Shown here: positions 7,849 through 18,696 of the stretch, piece by piece
How positions within the stretch are numbered: the first letter of the stretch is position 1
How the letters are laid out: each line of letters begins with the position of its first letter
Assembly: GCA_016703625.1 (NCBI GenBank)
Contig: JADJBP010000002.1
Span: 620,001-684,000 of the forward strand
Source of the DNA: Chitinophagaceae bacterium
GTDB taxonomy: Bacteria; Bacteroidota; Bacteroidia; Chitinophagales; Chitinophagaceae
Length of the DNA stretch: 64,000 bases
Direction: 5' to 3'
Notes under the pieces: generated by a model
The model's database searches: none
What the model saw: only the letters and a program-made list of their open reading frames with translations
What the model was told of the DNA's origin: nothing
Position numbers and translations under genes: made by a program

Positions 7849-8649
7849 TTATTTAAAAAACAGTTCTTTAATAATAATATAAATACCCATTACCAGTACA
7901 AACCAGCCAAAACCTTTTTTCAGCTTTTGCCCGGGTATTTTTTTAGACAGGATTATACCTATAAAAATTCCGCCAACGGCAAAGGCTGTAAAGATACCCA
8001 GCAGTTTCCAGTCTAAAACCTCGCTTCCCTGCAGGTCGCCGATAAAACCAATAAGTGATTTTGCAGCAATGATAAAAAGAGACGTGCCTACGGCCAGTTT
8101 CATTGGCATGCGGGCAAGCAATACCAGAGCAGGAATTATTAAAAATCCGCCGCCTGCACCAACCAGCCCTGTGAGTAAACCTACAACTGCGCCTTCCAGT
8201 AAGATCATGGGATAATTATAAACACGCGGTGCATTTTCATCAATTTCCTTTTGTTTACCCGGCCTGATCATACTAACCGAAGCCAGTATCATCACCACGG
8301 CAAACAACAACATCAGTGCAATGGATTTGGTGATCACCAGTGATCCGATCGAGAATAACTCATCAGGGATAAACGGCACCAGCCACATACGGGTAGCATA
8401 TACCGCTGCTATGGACGGGATCCCGAATATCAGCACGGTTTTAAAATCAACCCTTTTCTGCATGGCGCTTTGTACGCCACCAACCAAAGCTGTTGAACCC
8501 ACAATAAACAGTGAATACGCTGTTGCCAAAACGGGATTGACCCCCATCACATACACCAAAATAGGCACGGTTAAAATGGAGCCACCGCTGCCAATTAATC
8601 CCAATGATATACCTACAACAACTGCCAAAACATATCCCAGTATTTCCAT
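7849..8649 (-). CDS. Sulfite exporter TauE/SafE family permease
   Basis: 266 aa with about eight hydrophobic segments in two repeats, each beginning with a glycine-rich motif: GLIGSGGSILTVPILVY near residue 20 and GLVGAGGGFLIIPALVLL near residue 165. This duplication is the hallmark of the TauE/SafE family, which exports sulfite or sulfoacetate. In this setting sulfite from the MBL persulfide dioxygenases is the likely substrate. It is the first gene of a two-gene unit with the TPMT methyltransferase, under a GTTAC-type operator at 8701-8716. Confidence 0.9.
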   Translation of the reverse strand: MEILGYVLAVVVGISLGLIGSGGSILTVPILVYVMGVNPVLATAYSLFIVGSTALVGGVQSAMQKRVDFKTVLIFGIPSIAAVYATRMWLVPFIPDELFSIGSLVITKSIALMLLFAVVMILASVSMIRPGKQKEIDENAPRVYNYPMILLEGAVVGLLTGLVGAGGGFLIIPALVLLARMPMKLAVGTSLFIIAAKSLIGFIGDLQGSEVLDWKLLGIFTAFAVGGIFIGIILSKKIPGQKLKKGFGWFVLVMGIYIIIKELFFK

Positions 8650-8700
8650 GATCTTTTTTTTAGATTTACTGCAAAGGTGTAAGTTATAAAGTAAAGTCGG

Positions 8701-8716
8701 TGTTACTTAAGTTACA
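8701..8716 (-). promoter_or_regulatory. Candidate Crp/Fnr operator before tauE/safE
   Basis: TGTTACTTAAGTTACA, one mismatch from TGTAAC-N4-GTTACA. Its centre (8708.5) is 35.5 bp from TTTGC at 8671-8675. The remaining 255 bp up to the LamG gene at 8972 show no gene or other clear element. Confidence 0.65.
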
Positions 8717-8971
8717 CAAAAAAAATTGCAAAATAGAAATACCTGAATTTATTTAAGGTCCCGTTTGGGAGTGAACTTTTAATCAGATTATACGCTGCTC
8801 CAGGTTCTTTGCTGATCAGTTACTGATAACGGGGTGCTATTTAATTAAACCTCAAAAAAATCTGTACCTGCGTCGGTGCAGGCCTTGACGGGAATCACTT
8901 TATCCGATGATCACTGTCAGACGTTTCGGGCGAATTTTTCTTAAATTTTACAGCATAAATACTTGTCAGCC

Positions 8972-11900
8972 ATGCGCACAATTTTTACGCTCTTCGCCTG
9001 TCTATCAATTTCTGCTTCTGTCTTTTCCCAGAACCTGGTAGCTTATTATCCTTTTAATGGAAATAACAATGATGAAAGTGGTAACAGTATCAACCCGACC
9101 TATACCGGTGTTGGTGTTACATTGACAACTGACCGCTTCGGCAATGCCAATAAAGCTTACTACTTTGATGGAGCAACGGACTCTTATATGCGAATGCCGT
9201 CGGATTTATTACCAACTGCAAATAGAACCGTTTCTTTTTGGTTTAATGCTGCTTCTGTTTCAATACGGCCATTTATGCTTGGATATGGTGGTAATGGCGG
9301 ACCTCCGGGCACTTCATTTTTAATGGGATTAAATGCATCCGGTTGCGGATGTTACCATACACAGGCACACCATAATACGAATGCAGTAAGTTATAATTAT
9401 GTTACCGACCCGGTAAACCAGTGGGTACATTGGGTAGTTACCATCAATGGAAGTACCACAAAAATGTATGTGAATGGATCACTGGTTGCTAATGTACCAG
9501 GGTCCTTTACTAGCAATACTTATGTATCGGGCAGGGATCTTGCTATTGGTGTTATGGTTAATGCTGCAGGTATTGCACCTTATACGGATGTAAATGGCAG
9601 TTATTTCCAGGGCAAACTGGATGATATCCGGATCTATGATAACGCCATGACAGATGCACAGGTGCAGGATCTTTATACCAATGAAACGATGGTGGCATAT
9701 TTCCCATTCAATGGTAATGCTATTGATGAAACAGGAAATGGTAATAACTCAACTTATACCGGTACCGGTGTTACATTAACTGCTGACCGTTTCGGTAATG
9801 CCAATAAAGCCTATTATTTTGATGGGGCAGTTGGATCATATATAAGAGTACCGGCTGATAATTTTCCTGCTACCGACAGAACTATTTCATTCTGGTTCAA
9901 TGCTGATCAATTAGGTTATTACATTCCAACTCCATTTTCGTACGGAGGCAGCAATGTATGTTACAACTCCCTGCTAATGATCATAAATCATCACAATTAT
10001 ACAAATTCATACTTGGTGGAAACACACTGTGGTGCTAATATTATTTCAGCACCTTATACTTTAGAGCCGGTTAATAATTGGTATCATTTAACATTAACTA
10101 TCAATGGGTCTACACAAAAGATATTTGTCAATGGCGTACTACAGCAATCAGCTAATTCTTTTACTTCACCCACATATGTTACCGGTACCTCTGCTCTTTT
10201 GGGAGCTTGTATAAATACGGATGGCAATTCAGTTTTTGACGGTTATTTTCAGGGTAAACTGGATGAGTTCAGGATATACAATACTGCATTGACTGATGCA
10301 CAGGTTCTTGCATTACACAATGATCAGGCAGGAGCTCCTCCTGTGGCATTTTACCCTTTTAACGGCAATGCCAATGACGAAAGCGGGAATGGTTATAATG
10401 GCACGGTTTCCGGTGCAACACTAACTACAGACCGGTTTAATCAGCCAGGCAAGGCTTTTAATTTTTCCTGGAATGGTTATTCTTCTGACATGATCCAGGT
10501 ACCCGGAACAGCGGCCCTGAATTTTAATACAGGAGGTTTTTCATTAAGTGCATGGTTCAGGTTTGCAGGACCTTCTAACAGTGGATATAATTATCCTATT
10601 ATTTCCAAACATATTTGCGGGGATAACAGCGGGTATATCGTTATGCTGTATAATGATAAACTTACATTCTGGTTAGGCGGTGCAGGTTGGTACCCGGGAT
10701 TCCTGAGTACAGCAGAAAGTTATGTGGATGATAAATGGCACCAGGTAACGGCCGTATACAATGGAACGAACCGCTTTATTTACGTGGATGGAATACTTAA
10801 GGCTACAGATGCAGTAGCCTATTCGATAACAAATACTGCAACGATTGCTTTAGGTGGTTACAATGGATGTAATGGAGGTTTCAATGGAAAAGTAGATGAA
10901 ATAAAAGTTTTTGACCGTCCAATTACCGCTGGCGAGATACAGAAAATGTATAATCAAAGTGCAACAGATATGGTTGCGTACTATCCATTTAATGGCAATG
11001 CCAATGATGAAAGGGAATGACAATAATGGTGTAGTATCGGGTGCTTCCCTTACCACCGACAGGTTTGGAAACAGTAATAAAGCATACAATTTTAACGGGG
11101 CTAACAATTTTATCAGCGTAGCAGATAATCCAGAACTTTTTCAGATGAGTTAACACTTTCCTGGTGGTATAAAGTTCCGGAATACTCAGGAACAAGGGTA
11201 GTCATTGGTTGGGTGAACGGGGGCAACCGCTACCAGCAGTTTTTTAGTGGTAACAGTCTTGCTTACTTTAATGGTTATTGTGGTGGCGGTGGATGCGGTG
11301 GTTTTAATCCTACTTACAATAATATGACTGCTGTTAATCAATGGCAACATGTGGCTGTAACGTATAAAAAAACAAACGTTAATGAATCAGTAACCAGGCT
11401 TTATATAAATGGCGAGTTGAAGCAAATAGATAATCATGCAACGGCGATTACCTACCAGCCCGGCGCTACTTTCTTTATTGGCAAAACACATGATGGCGGT
11501 TATTTTAATGGTGAACTGGATGATATCCGTGTTTATAGCAGAACATTATCTCCCAATGAAATTCTGCAACTGGCTGATGTACCGATATTGCCGGATCTGC
11601 TGGCTTATTTACCAATGAATGGCAATGCCAATGATATGAGTGGAAATAACCACAATGGTACTGTTGTAAATGCCACAGCAGCCACAGATAAGTATGATAA
11701 CAATAATTCGGCTTTCCAGTTTAATGGCAATGGCTCAGGCACAAGTATAACGCTGGCTAACAGTAATTCCCTTGACTTTCTGGGAACACCATTTACCATC
11801 AGTACATGGGTAAAGTTTTCTTCAGCTACCGGTGAGCCTAAAATGATTGCCGGTAAACACAATTGCGGCACACCAACAGGATATTTTCTTGGTGTATATA

Positions 11901-13846
11901 ATAACAGTTTATCATACTGGCTGGCCACCGGTAATTCATGGAGCCAGCTAACAACCACGGAAACGTACAATGATGATAAATGGCATCATATAGTAGGAAC
12001 ATATGATGGAGTTAATCAGAAATTATTTGTGGATGGCATGTTCAAAGCAGGTACCAGTACCACTTACAACACACCCGCCAGCGGTGCACCAATAAAAGTA
12101 GGAGAACCCTCCGGTGGTTGCGGCGGTTTGGGTGTGATCAATGGAAAAGTTGATGAATTGAAAATTTATAGTGCTGCTTTAGATGTTGCACAAGTAATGG
12201 CTTTGTATAAACAAAGCAGGGGTAGTGACAAGGCTTTGAAACTGGATGGTGTAGATGATATTGTTGCTATTCCAAATGGTGGCGCACTCAATAACCTGCA
12301 AACCGGAACAATTGATTTGTGGGTAAAATGGAACGGAATAAATCAGGACCCAAGCGCCAATGATGCTTATGGGGCAATAGTTGCCAGGCAATCAAATGCA
12401 CAATTCTCAAATCAGATCATTGCATTAAATGGTCCGGATCCTAATAGTGCAAACATAATCTGGAAACCATATAGCTCAACATCAACATCAATCACAAGCT
12501 CTTTATCGCCGGGGAATAAATGGAATCATCTTGCCATTGTTTATAGTTCCGGAATTCATGAAATGTATCTCAACGGCATTTTGGTTGGCAGCAGTATTGA
12601 TGCAGGAACAATTGCAGACGCTACAGTTCCCTTAACGCTGGGTGGATGGATCGACCACGGGAATTGTTTTGGAAATGCAGATTTAGACGAGGTCCGCATC
12701 TGGAATGTTGCCCTGTCACAAACTCAGATCCGTGAATGGATGAATAGGAAGATAACAGCAGAACACCCGGCCTATTCAAACCTGGCAGGCTATTACAATT
12801 TTGACGAACTGAATTTACTCCAGATTTATGACGCAAAAAGCGGAAAAACCGGAACAATGATAAATGGCCCCGCCTCGGTAATCTCCGGTGCAGCAATTGG
12901 TGATGGAAGCGTTTACGATTTTATCAACACTACACGGTCTGCAACACTTACCTTATCAACAGGTGAAAATTTTAATGCTACTTACAGCAACGGCAATATG
13001 GATGGTATCAGTGTTTATGTAGTGAAAGATCCACCGGTAAATCTGACAGGTACATTGGGCGTGGGAGCAAATGATCATTATTTTGGCGTATTTGTATCAG
13101 GTAGTGGAATGCCCCAGTATACTGCCATATATGATTATACCGGTAATGCATTTGTATCACCAGGAGATGAGCCAACCCTGCAGCTTTTTAAAAGAGATAA
13201 TAACAGCAGCAGCCCATGGATCAACAGTGGTGCAATACTTAATACCACTTTGAATACTTTAAGTGTTTCCGGACAAAATACGGAATACATTTTGGGTTCA
13301 TCCGGATTTGCACTACCTGTTACCCTGCTGAATTTTGAGATCAGAAAACTGAATGCAACTACAGCACAGTTAAGCTGGAAAACCGCAACAGAAATAAATA
13401 ATAAAGGATTTGAAGTTCAGCGCAGTTTCGACGGTAATTCTTTCACAACAGTGCAGTTTGTTAATGGCGCAGGGTATTCATCTGACAGGAAAGAGTATAA
13501 TATAATGGATATTCCTGGCAAAACCGGCCGTGTTTATTATAGGCTGAAGCAAATTGATTTTGATGGAAACAGTAAGCTTTCCAATATTCTGAGCGTATTG
13601 TTCGATAAACAGGAGATTATAAAAGTATATCCCAACCCCGCACAGCAACAGGTAACCGTGGAAGGAATTGAAAATTACAGCAGGCTGCAAGTCGTGGATG
13701 CCGCTGGTAAGGTATTGAAGGATATATACACCAATGGCCATTACCTGGTGAATATTAACCTGGAAGGACTAAAGAGTGGCGTATACCTGTTACGGATGGT
13801 AAATGAGAAAGCTTCACAGACCATTAAACTGGTCATCAGTAAATAG
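8972..13846 (+). CDS. Giant secreted LamG-repeat protein with T9SS sorting domain, two frameshifts
   Basis: About 1,625 aa if repaired. A signal peptide (MRTIFTLFACLS, ending VFSQ) is followed by at least six LamG/concanavalin-type domains. Five begin with a near-identical block of the form AYYPFNGNANDESGN, then a Thr/Asp-rich TTDRFGNANKAY. A fibronectin-like segment (LSWKTATEINNKGFEVQRS) and a C-terminal type IX secretion domain (VYPNPAQQQ, then GLKSGVYLLRM) finish it. The frame breaks near 11015 (two bases missing in GATGAAAGGG) and near 11150 (one T missing). It is likely exported and attached to the cell surface, binding glycans or acting in adhesion. No catalytic domain is visible. Confidence 0.85.
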
Positions 13847-13865
13847 TACACAGTTATAAATTCAA

Positions 13866-13893
13866 GAGCCTTCCGGTTTCCGGAAGGCTTTTG
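13866..13893 (+). terminator. Rho-independent terminator after the LamG gene
   Basis: AGCCTTCCGG and its complement form a long perfect stem with a 2- to 4-base loop, followed by TTTTG. It lies 20 bp past the LamG stop codon. Nothing else is seen up to the tRNA at 14030. Confidence 0.85.
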
Positions 13894-14029
13894 TTATGTA
13901 GTAAGATATACTTCATTCCGCTTGCACAATATGGCCAGGTAACATTTCCTGTTTGCGGCACGCAACCGGCCTTTAGCATGAGTCTTTATACTGGCTTTCA
14001 GTTCTGTTATTGACAAGAATGCCTGAAAG

Positions 14030-14101
14030 TGGCCTCGCCAGGAATCGAACCTGGATCTGGGGCTTCGGAGGCCCTTATACTATCCATTGTACTACGAGGC
14101 C
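14030..14101 (-). tRNA. tRNA-Arg (anticodon CCG)
   Basis: 72 nt. Acceptor stem GGCCTCG pairs with CGAGGCC and the discriminator base is A. The D arm is GTAC/GTAT, the anticodon loop is CTCCGAA with anticodon CCG, and the T arm is CCAGG-TTCGATT-CCTGG. The 3' CCA is not encoded. The first anticodon-stem pair (A-C) is a mismatch. It reads the CGG arginine codon. Confidence 0.95.
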
Positions 14102-14115
14102 GGGGTTGATTAAAC

Positions 14116-14205
14116 GTTAATCCGTTAATTGGTGGGTGCTTCAATTATTACAAAGACTCCTGATTTTTTAAGCTGCTCTACAAATTAACTATTTAACGGA
14201 TTAAC
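14116..14205. repeat. 13-bp inverted repeat flanking the tRNA-MarC gap
   Basis: GTTAATCCGTTAA at 14116-14128 and its exact reverse complement TTAACGGATTAAC at 14193-14205, 64 bp apart. The same GTTAATCCGTTAAT word occurs in the degenerate array at 42013-42092. No gene lies between the arms. Confidence 0.6.
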
Positions 14206-14216
14206 CGATTGACAGT

Positions 14217-14807
14217 TTAAGTTCCCAAATGCATAAAATTACTTCCAAATATTTTTACGGCTATGGCCAGCAATATTACGCCAAAAAATTTTCTTACAAC
14301 AGTCATACCATTGGGGCCCAGCATTCTTTCAACCCATTTCAATGATTTGAGTATAATAAAGATCACCACACAATTGATAAGGATACCGATAAAAATATTT
14401 ACATCAAAATAATTGGCCTTTAAACTCATGATGGTGGTCAGCGTACCGGAACCGGCGATCAGCGGGAAAGCGATCGGCACCACGCTGCCGCTTTTTGGGT
14501 TACCGTCCGATTTAAAAAAATCGTGGCCCAATACCATTTCCAGGCCAATGATAAAGATCACAATACTGCCCGCAACGGCAAAAGACTGTACATTGAGGCC
14601 CAATACTTTTAACAATTCCTGTCCTAAAAATAAGAACAGGATCATAAATGCACCGGAGGCCAGAGTTGCCTGTATGGAACGTATCTCACCGCCCATTTTT
14701 GCACGCAGGGATGCCAATACCGGTATATTACCCACCATATCAATCACCGCAAAAAGGGTAATTGATACCGTAATGATCTCATTAAGTGAAATATTGCCAA
14801 AGTTCAT
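14217..14807 (-). CDS. MarC family (UPF0056) inner-membrane protein
   Basis: 196 aa with six hydrophobic segments. The family signatures are visible: FAVIDMVGNIPV near the first helix, GQELLKVLGL and the conserved VPIAFPLIAGSGTLTTIMSL around residue 110. MarC proteins are polytopic membrane proteins of unsettled function; the old link to multiple antibiotic resistance was withdrawn. It stands alone, with the CWC gene 57 bp upstream on the same strand. Confidence 0.9.
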   Translation of the reverse strand: MNFGNISLNEIITVSITLFAVIDMVGNIPVLASLRAKMGGEIRSIQATLASGAFMILFLFLGQELLKVLGLNVQSFAVAGSIVIFIIGLEMVLGHDFFKSDGNPKSGSVVPIAFPLIAGSGTLTTIMSLKANYFDVNIFIGILINCVVIFIILKSLKWVERMLGPNGMTVVRKFFGVILLAIAVKIFGSNFMHLGT

Positions 14808-14863
14808 CTGCCTGCTGCTTATTTGTGCAAAGATAGCCGGCTGTACACAAAGTTGGGTTGCTG

Positions 14864-15082
14864 TTATTTTTTAAAACTATATTTTGCTTTAAAATGTTCG
14901 TACTTTTTTTGCAGGTCGTGCAGGCAACCAATACAAAGGCAATCTTCATACTTTGCTCCAATAAATGCTGTTTCTTCCACAGATAACTGAATGCCACTGC
15001 ACTGGCACTGGGTTATGCTGCCGGGCTTACATTCAAATAACCGGTTACAGCGGGGGCAATGTTTTGCTTCGTGTTTGCTCAT
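14864..15082 (-). CDS. Cysteine-rich CWC family protein
   Basis: 72 aa. Eight Cys arranged as CPRCNRLFEC, ITQCQC and CLCIGCLHDLQ match the CWC (cysteine-rich, Cys-Trp-Cys) family, probably a metal-binding fold, although one canonical Trp is not present. It lies downstream of the BtuB-like receptor, separated by a terminator and about 100 bp. In other Bacteroidota this family is often near B12-related genes, so a link to cobalamin or metal handling is possible but unproven. Confidence 0.75.
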   Translation of the reverse strand: MSKHEAKHCPRCNRLFECKPGSITQCQCSGIQLSVEETAFIGAKYEDCLCIGCLHDLQKKYEHFKAKYSFKK

Positions 15083-15149
15083 TTTTATTATATATTAGCC
15101 GGGAAGTCGGAAAGACATTTTTCCTTTTATATTGTAAACGTCATACCGC

Positions 15150-15182
15150 CTTCCCGGCAAAAAACTGCCTGCCGCAGGCAGG
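15150..15182 (-). terminator. Rho-independent terminator after the BtuB-like gene
   Basis: CTGCCTGC and GCAGGCAG (15165-15181) form an 8-bp stem with a 1-base centre; six T follow on the minus strand. It directly abuts the receptor stop codon. A second inverted repeat, GCCGGGAAG with CTTCCCGGC (15099-15107 and 15150-15158), overlaps its end. Confidence 0.75.
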
Positions 15183-17139
15183 TTAAAAATTCAAATTAAC
15201 GCCGGCCATAAAATTAAACCGGCGGCTGTTGTATCCCCAAACTTCCGAATATTTTTCATTGCTGATATTTTTAAGATCAACAAATGCTTTTAGATGCTTG
15301 GTGACCGTGTAATTGGAATACAGGTTCCAGGTATAATAGGCTGGCATTTCAACGGGAGCATTGTTATAAACAGGTTCAACCCTTTTGCTTATACTTTGAA
15401 TACTGATATTCATGTTCCAGTTTTTAGTGATCTCAATACCCACATCCAGGTTCATGGTTTGTGCCGGCCTGCGGTACAGGTTAAAAAAGGAAGTGTCTTT
15501 TGACCCGGCCCTGGTTTCGATCTTACCATCAAGATTTACATAGTTGGCATGAAGGGTAATTTTCCCAAAATCAATACCGGCCTCAAGTTCCAGGCCTTTG
15601 TCTTTTTGAATATCGGCATTGGCATAATACCCGTATGGAGGCGTATTGCTGTTCACAAAAACAATATTGTTTGTAATATTCCTGCTGAAATAAACTGCCC
15701 GCAGGTTCACATTGTTCTTATAATATTGTATACCGCCTTCCAGGCTTAATGATTTTTCGGGATCCAGTTCTCCGGCCGGGCTGCGGTATTCAGCATAAAC
15801 CTGGTATAATGATGGCGCTTTAAAACCCGTGCTGAGGTTTCCAAAGATCTTAAAGCTATGGCCGATCACATATGAAGGATTGAAAGAAAAAGTAAACACA
15901 TTGCCATACCTGTTAAAATGATTATACCGGCCGCCCAGTTCAAGATTGAAGCCTGCTATATCTTTAACAACCAATGAGGTATAGGCACCCAACTGGTTAA
16001 CACGAACACTGTCGTCGCTTAAAGTTGGGGAAGCATAAGGCCCAAAAGCACTCACGGAAAATAACTTTGGCCGGATAAATGATTGCGGTAATCGGCACCA
16101 ACAAGCAGATCAATATTTTTTGTTAAGGCGGTATTGCTGTACAGTTCTGCAAAATGCGATCTTCCCGTATAATCACCTTCGCTGTAATAAGAGAAGTTTC
16201 CCCTGCTTATTGAATCATCCAGGTAAAACCGGTTTGTTCTATGGTAATTATAATTGATGTGCAAAATGCTTTTGCCATCGTATATTCGGCACCGATACCC
16301 AGGAGGGAATTTTTACTGGTGATGGTATAGTCCGCATCGTCTTTAAAGGGCCCTGCATCTGCATCGGTTTTATAATGGCTGAACTGTGTGTTTATACGGA
16401 TAGAGAACTTATCATTTATTTTTTGGCTGATGTTGGCACGTAAAATATTTTCATGCATACCATCCTTATCAAAATTACGGCTCCCGGTTTGGTCCTGTGC
16501 AGTTGAAAATCCTTTGCTGTATAATGTGGTGTATTGAATTGTGTAGTTGGTATGTTTTAAAGTTCCGTTCAAGCCAACAGAACCTTTGAACGTATGATAA
16601 CTTCCCCCGGCAAAGTTTGCAGCCGCATTTATTTTTTTTGATCCGCCTTTTTTGCTGATGATATTGATCACGGCCGCAATGGCATCGCTGCCGTACAAAG
16701 TAGACTGGCTGCCTTTTAAGATCTCAATCCTTTCAACCTGGTCAGCGGAAATAAGGTTCAGGTCAAATGCACCGCTGATGCCTGATGCATCATAAACCGG
16801 AACACCGTCCAGCAGGACCAGGGTTTTACCTGCAGCAGCACCACGTGTATACACATCCTGGTTGGTGCCCAACACATTGCTGCTGCCGTTAACGATAATG
16901 CCGGCCTGTGTATTCAAAACTTCGCTTAATGATTTACCGCTGCTGCGTTGCAATTGCTGCCGGTCAATTACCGTAACTACTTTACCGGTCAGTGATTGCT
17001 TAATGGGAAACCTGGTGGCGGTTATCACAACTTCATCTAAATTTTTTGTACTGTCACCCGAAATAACCTGTACAGGTTGCTGTGCGTACAACTGGCTGCT
17101 GAAGAATACAGCAGCCACAATAAAAATTTTCTTTTTCAT
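15183..17139 (-). CDS. btuB: TonB-dependent vitamin B12 receptor (BtuB-like), two frameshifts
   Basis: About 650 aa after repair, starting at the ATG at 17139 with signal peptide MKKKIFIVAAVFFSS ending LYAQ. The plug domain has LDEVVITATRFP (TonB-box region), NTQAGIIVN, YTRGAAAGKTLVLLDGVPV and VERIEILKGSQSTLYGSDAIAAVINI. The C-terminus is a 22-strand barrel ending in FNFMAGVNLNF. Frames break near 16255 (one A missing before AGC ATT TTG) and near 16060. The cobalamin riboswitch in its leader identifies corrinoids as the substrate. It sits in the outer membrane and works with TonB/ExbBD, not seen in the window. Confidence 0.9.
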
Positions 17140-17249
17140 TTTTGAAAAATTTTTTTTGTGACTGCTTCCTGGAAAAATGTAGAGATATAATGACCCATGG
17201 CCGTTACATTTCCTGCCTTTCACCCGAAAGCTTTGAATAATGTTGATGA

Positions 17250-17445
17250 ACCTGGCAGGTCTTCTGGCTTACGATACATTTCAAAGACCTTCCCGTTTTT
17301 AAACAGTGGTTTTGAAGTTTGAGATGTTGCCCTTTAGTCCGCCAACCGGCGGATTTGGGGTATCGTTTACAGCTACGGGGATAGCTCCTGATTTTAACAG
17401 GATTCCCTTTTAATTCCGATTTGACATCGGAAACCAAATCCGCTG
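17250..17445 (-). ncRNA. Cobalamin riboswitch
   Basis: On the minus strand the leader of the BtuB-like gene contains the conserved B12-box elements in order: AAAAGGGAATCCTGTTAAAA, CAGGAGCTATCCCCGTAGCTG, CCACTG, GGGAAGG and AGCCAGAAGACCTGCC. This is the canonical adenosylcobalamin aptamer layout. The remaining bases to the start codon at 17139 can hold the expression platform. B12 should repress the receptor. Confidence 0.95.
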
Positions 17446-17530
17446 CAAATGTAGAGAGATTAAAATTTATTTTTAAAAAAAATTAAACATCATTTGAATT
17501 TGGCTAAGCAAATTATTCTATCTTTTACGC

Positions 17531-18657
17531 ATGAATAAAGGAACACAGAAACTCAATCTATTTTCCCTCACCATGATCATTATCGGCTTTGTGATCGGTA
17601 TGGGCATTTTCAGAACAGCTGCCACCAGCGCCAAAGATGCCATTACCCCTGCCGTTTATTTCAGTGCCTGGGCCATTGGTGGTTTGGTTGCCTTATGCGG
17701 TGCATTGACCTATGCCGAGATCGGCAGCCGTTATCCCGTTACCGGCGGGTATTACAAGGTTTTTGCCAAAGCCTATCACCCTGTCACACAGAATATCTTA
17801 ATGATGATAAAAATCACGATGGTGATCGTTTTGATATCAGCTTTATTTTTCCCCGATAAATATGCAGTGAATGATGCTGCAAAAGCAGTGGCTGCGCCCG
17901 AACAGGCTTTTACCTGGATCGATTGGGTAAAAAGCCTGGGCATCAGCCTGATAGCTGTTTCGTTTACCTATGGCGGTTACCAGCAAACCATCAACCTGGG
18001 CAATGATGTACATAATCCTTCAAAAAATATTCCCAGGGGAATTTTTATCGGTATCCTGATCATCATCGGTTTATACATGCTGGTAAACCTGAGTTATTTT
18101 AACGTAGTTGGTTTTAACCAGATGAAAGGTGAAAAGAAATAGCCTACGTGGTCATTGACAGGATATTCGGTACGGGTGGCGCATCCGTATTTTCAGCATT
18201 TCTTTTTTTAGGTGTGCTGGCTTATGTGAACGGGTCTTTACTAAGCAATCCCCGTGTTATGTACGCCATGGGCGATGACGGAAGCCTGCCAAAAATATTT
18301 GCCAGGCACAATACGCAAACCAATGTTACCACGGTTTCACTGACGATCTTTGCTGCACTGTGTATTGTCATTCTTTATTTTTCGCAGGAATTTGAAAAGA
18401 TACTGACCTTTACCATTTTCCTCGATAGTTTTGGCATGATACTGAGCGCTGCCACCATTTTCTGGTTCCGTAAAAAAACAAAACACCTGGATGGCACCGG
18501 TATTTATAAGATGAAATTATTTCCACTGTTCCCTGTCATCTTCATCCTCGCTTATCTTTTTGTTGCCATCAGCATTACTCTTGCCGACCCAAATGCAGCA
18601 TTAACGGGGCTCGCTGTGTTATCCGCCTTTGTTGTATTGTATTTTTATTCTGCATAA
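17531..18657 (+). CDS. APC-family amino acid permease, frameshifted and internally shortened
   Basis: The start LFSLTMIIIGFVIGMGIFRTAA is the first helix of the amino acid/polyamine/organocation family with its GxGIF substrate loop. Two faults are visible. After GGYYKVFAKAYHPV the text jumps to TQNILMMIKI, so roughly 80 residues (about helices 3 and 4) that family members carry are absent without loss of frame. Near 18140, GAAAAGAAATAGCC needs one more A to read EKKIAYVVIDRIFG and continue to the C-terminus at 18657. The shift may be a sequencing error; the internal loss, if real, would disable transport. The next gene is 40 bp downstream. Confidence 0.8.
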
Positions 18658-18696
18658 GATGAAAAAGAAAATTGTTATACCGGAAAATTAAAAAAT

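Noticed and set aside
17499..17526. TTTG and TATCTTTT boxes as the promoter of the amino acid permease.
   Set aside because: The -7 box would lie only 4 bp before the start codon, which leaves no leader; the match is probably chance in AT-rich DNA.
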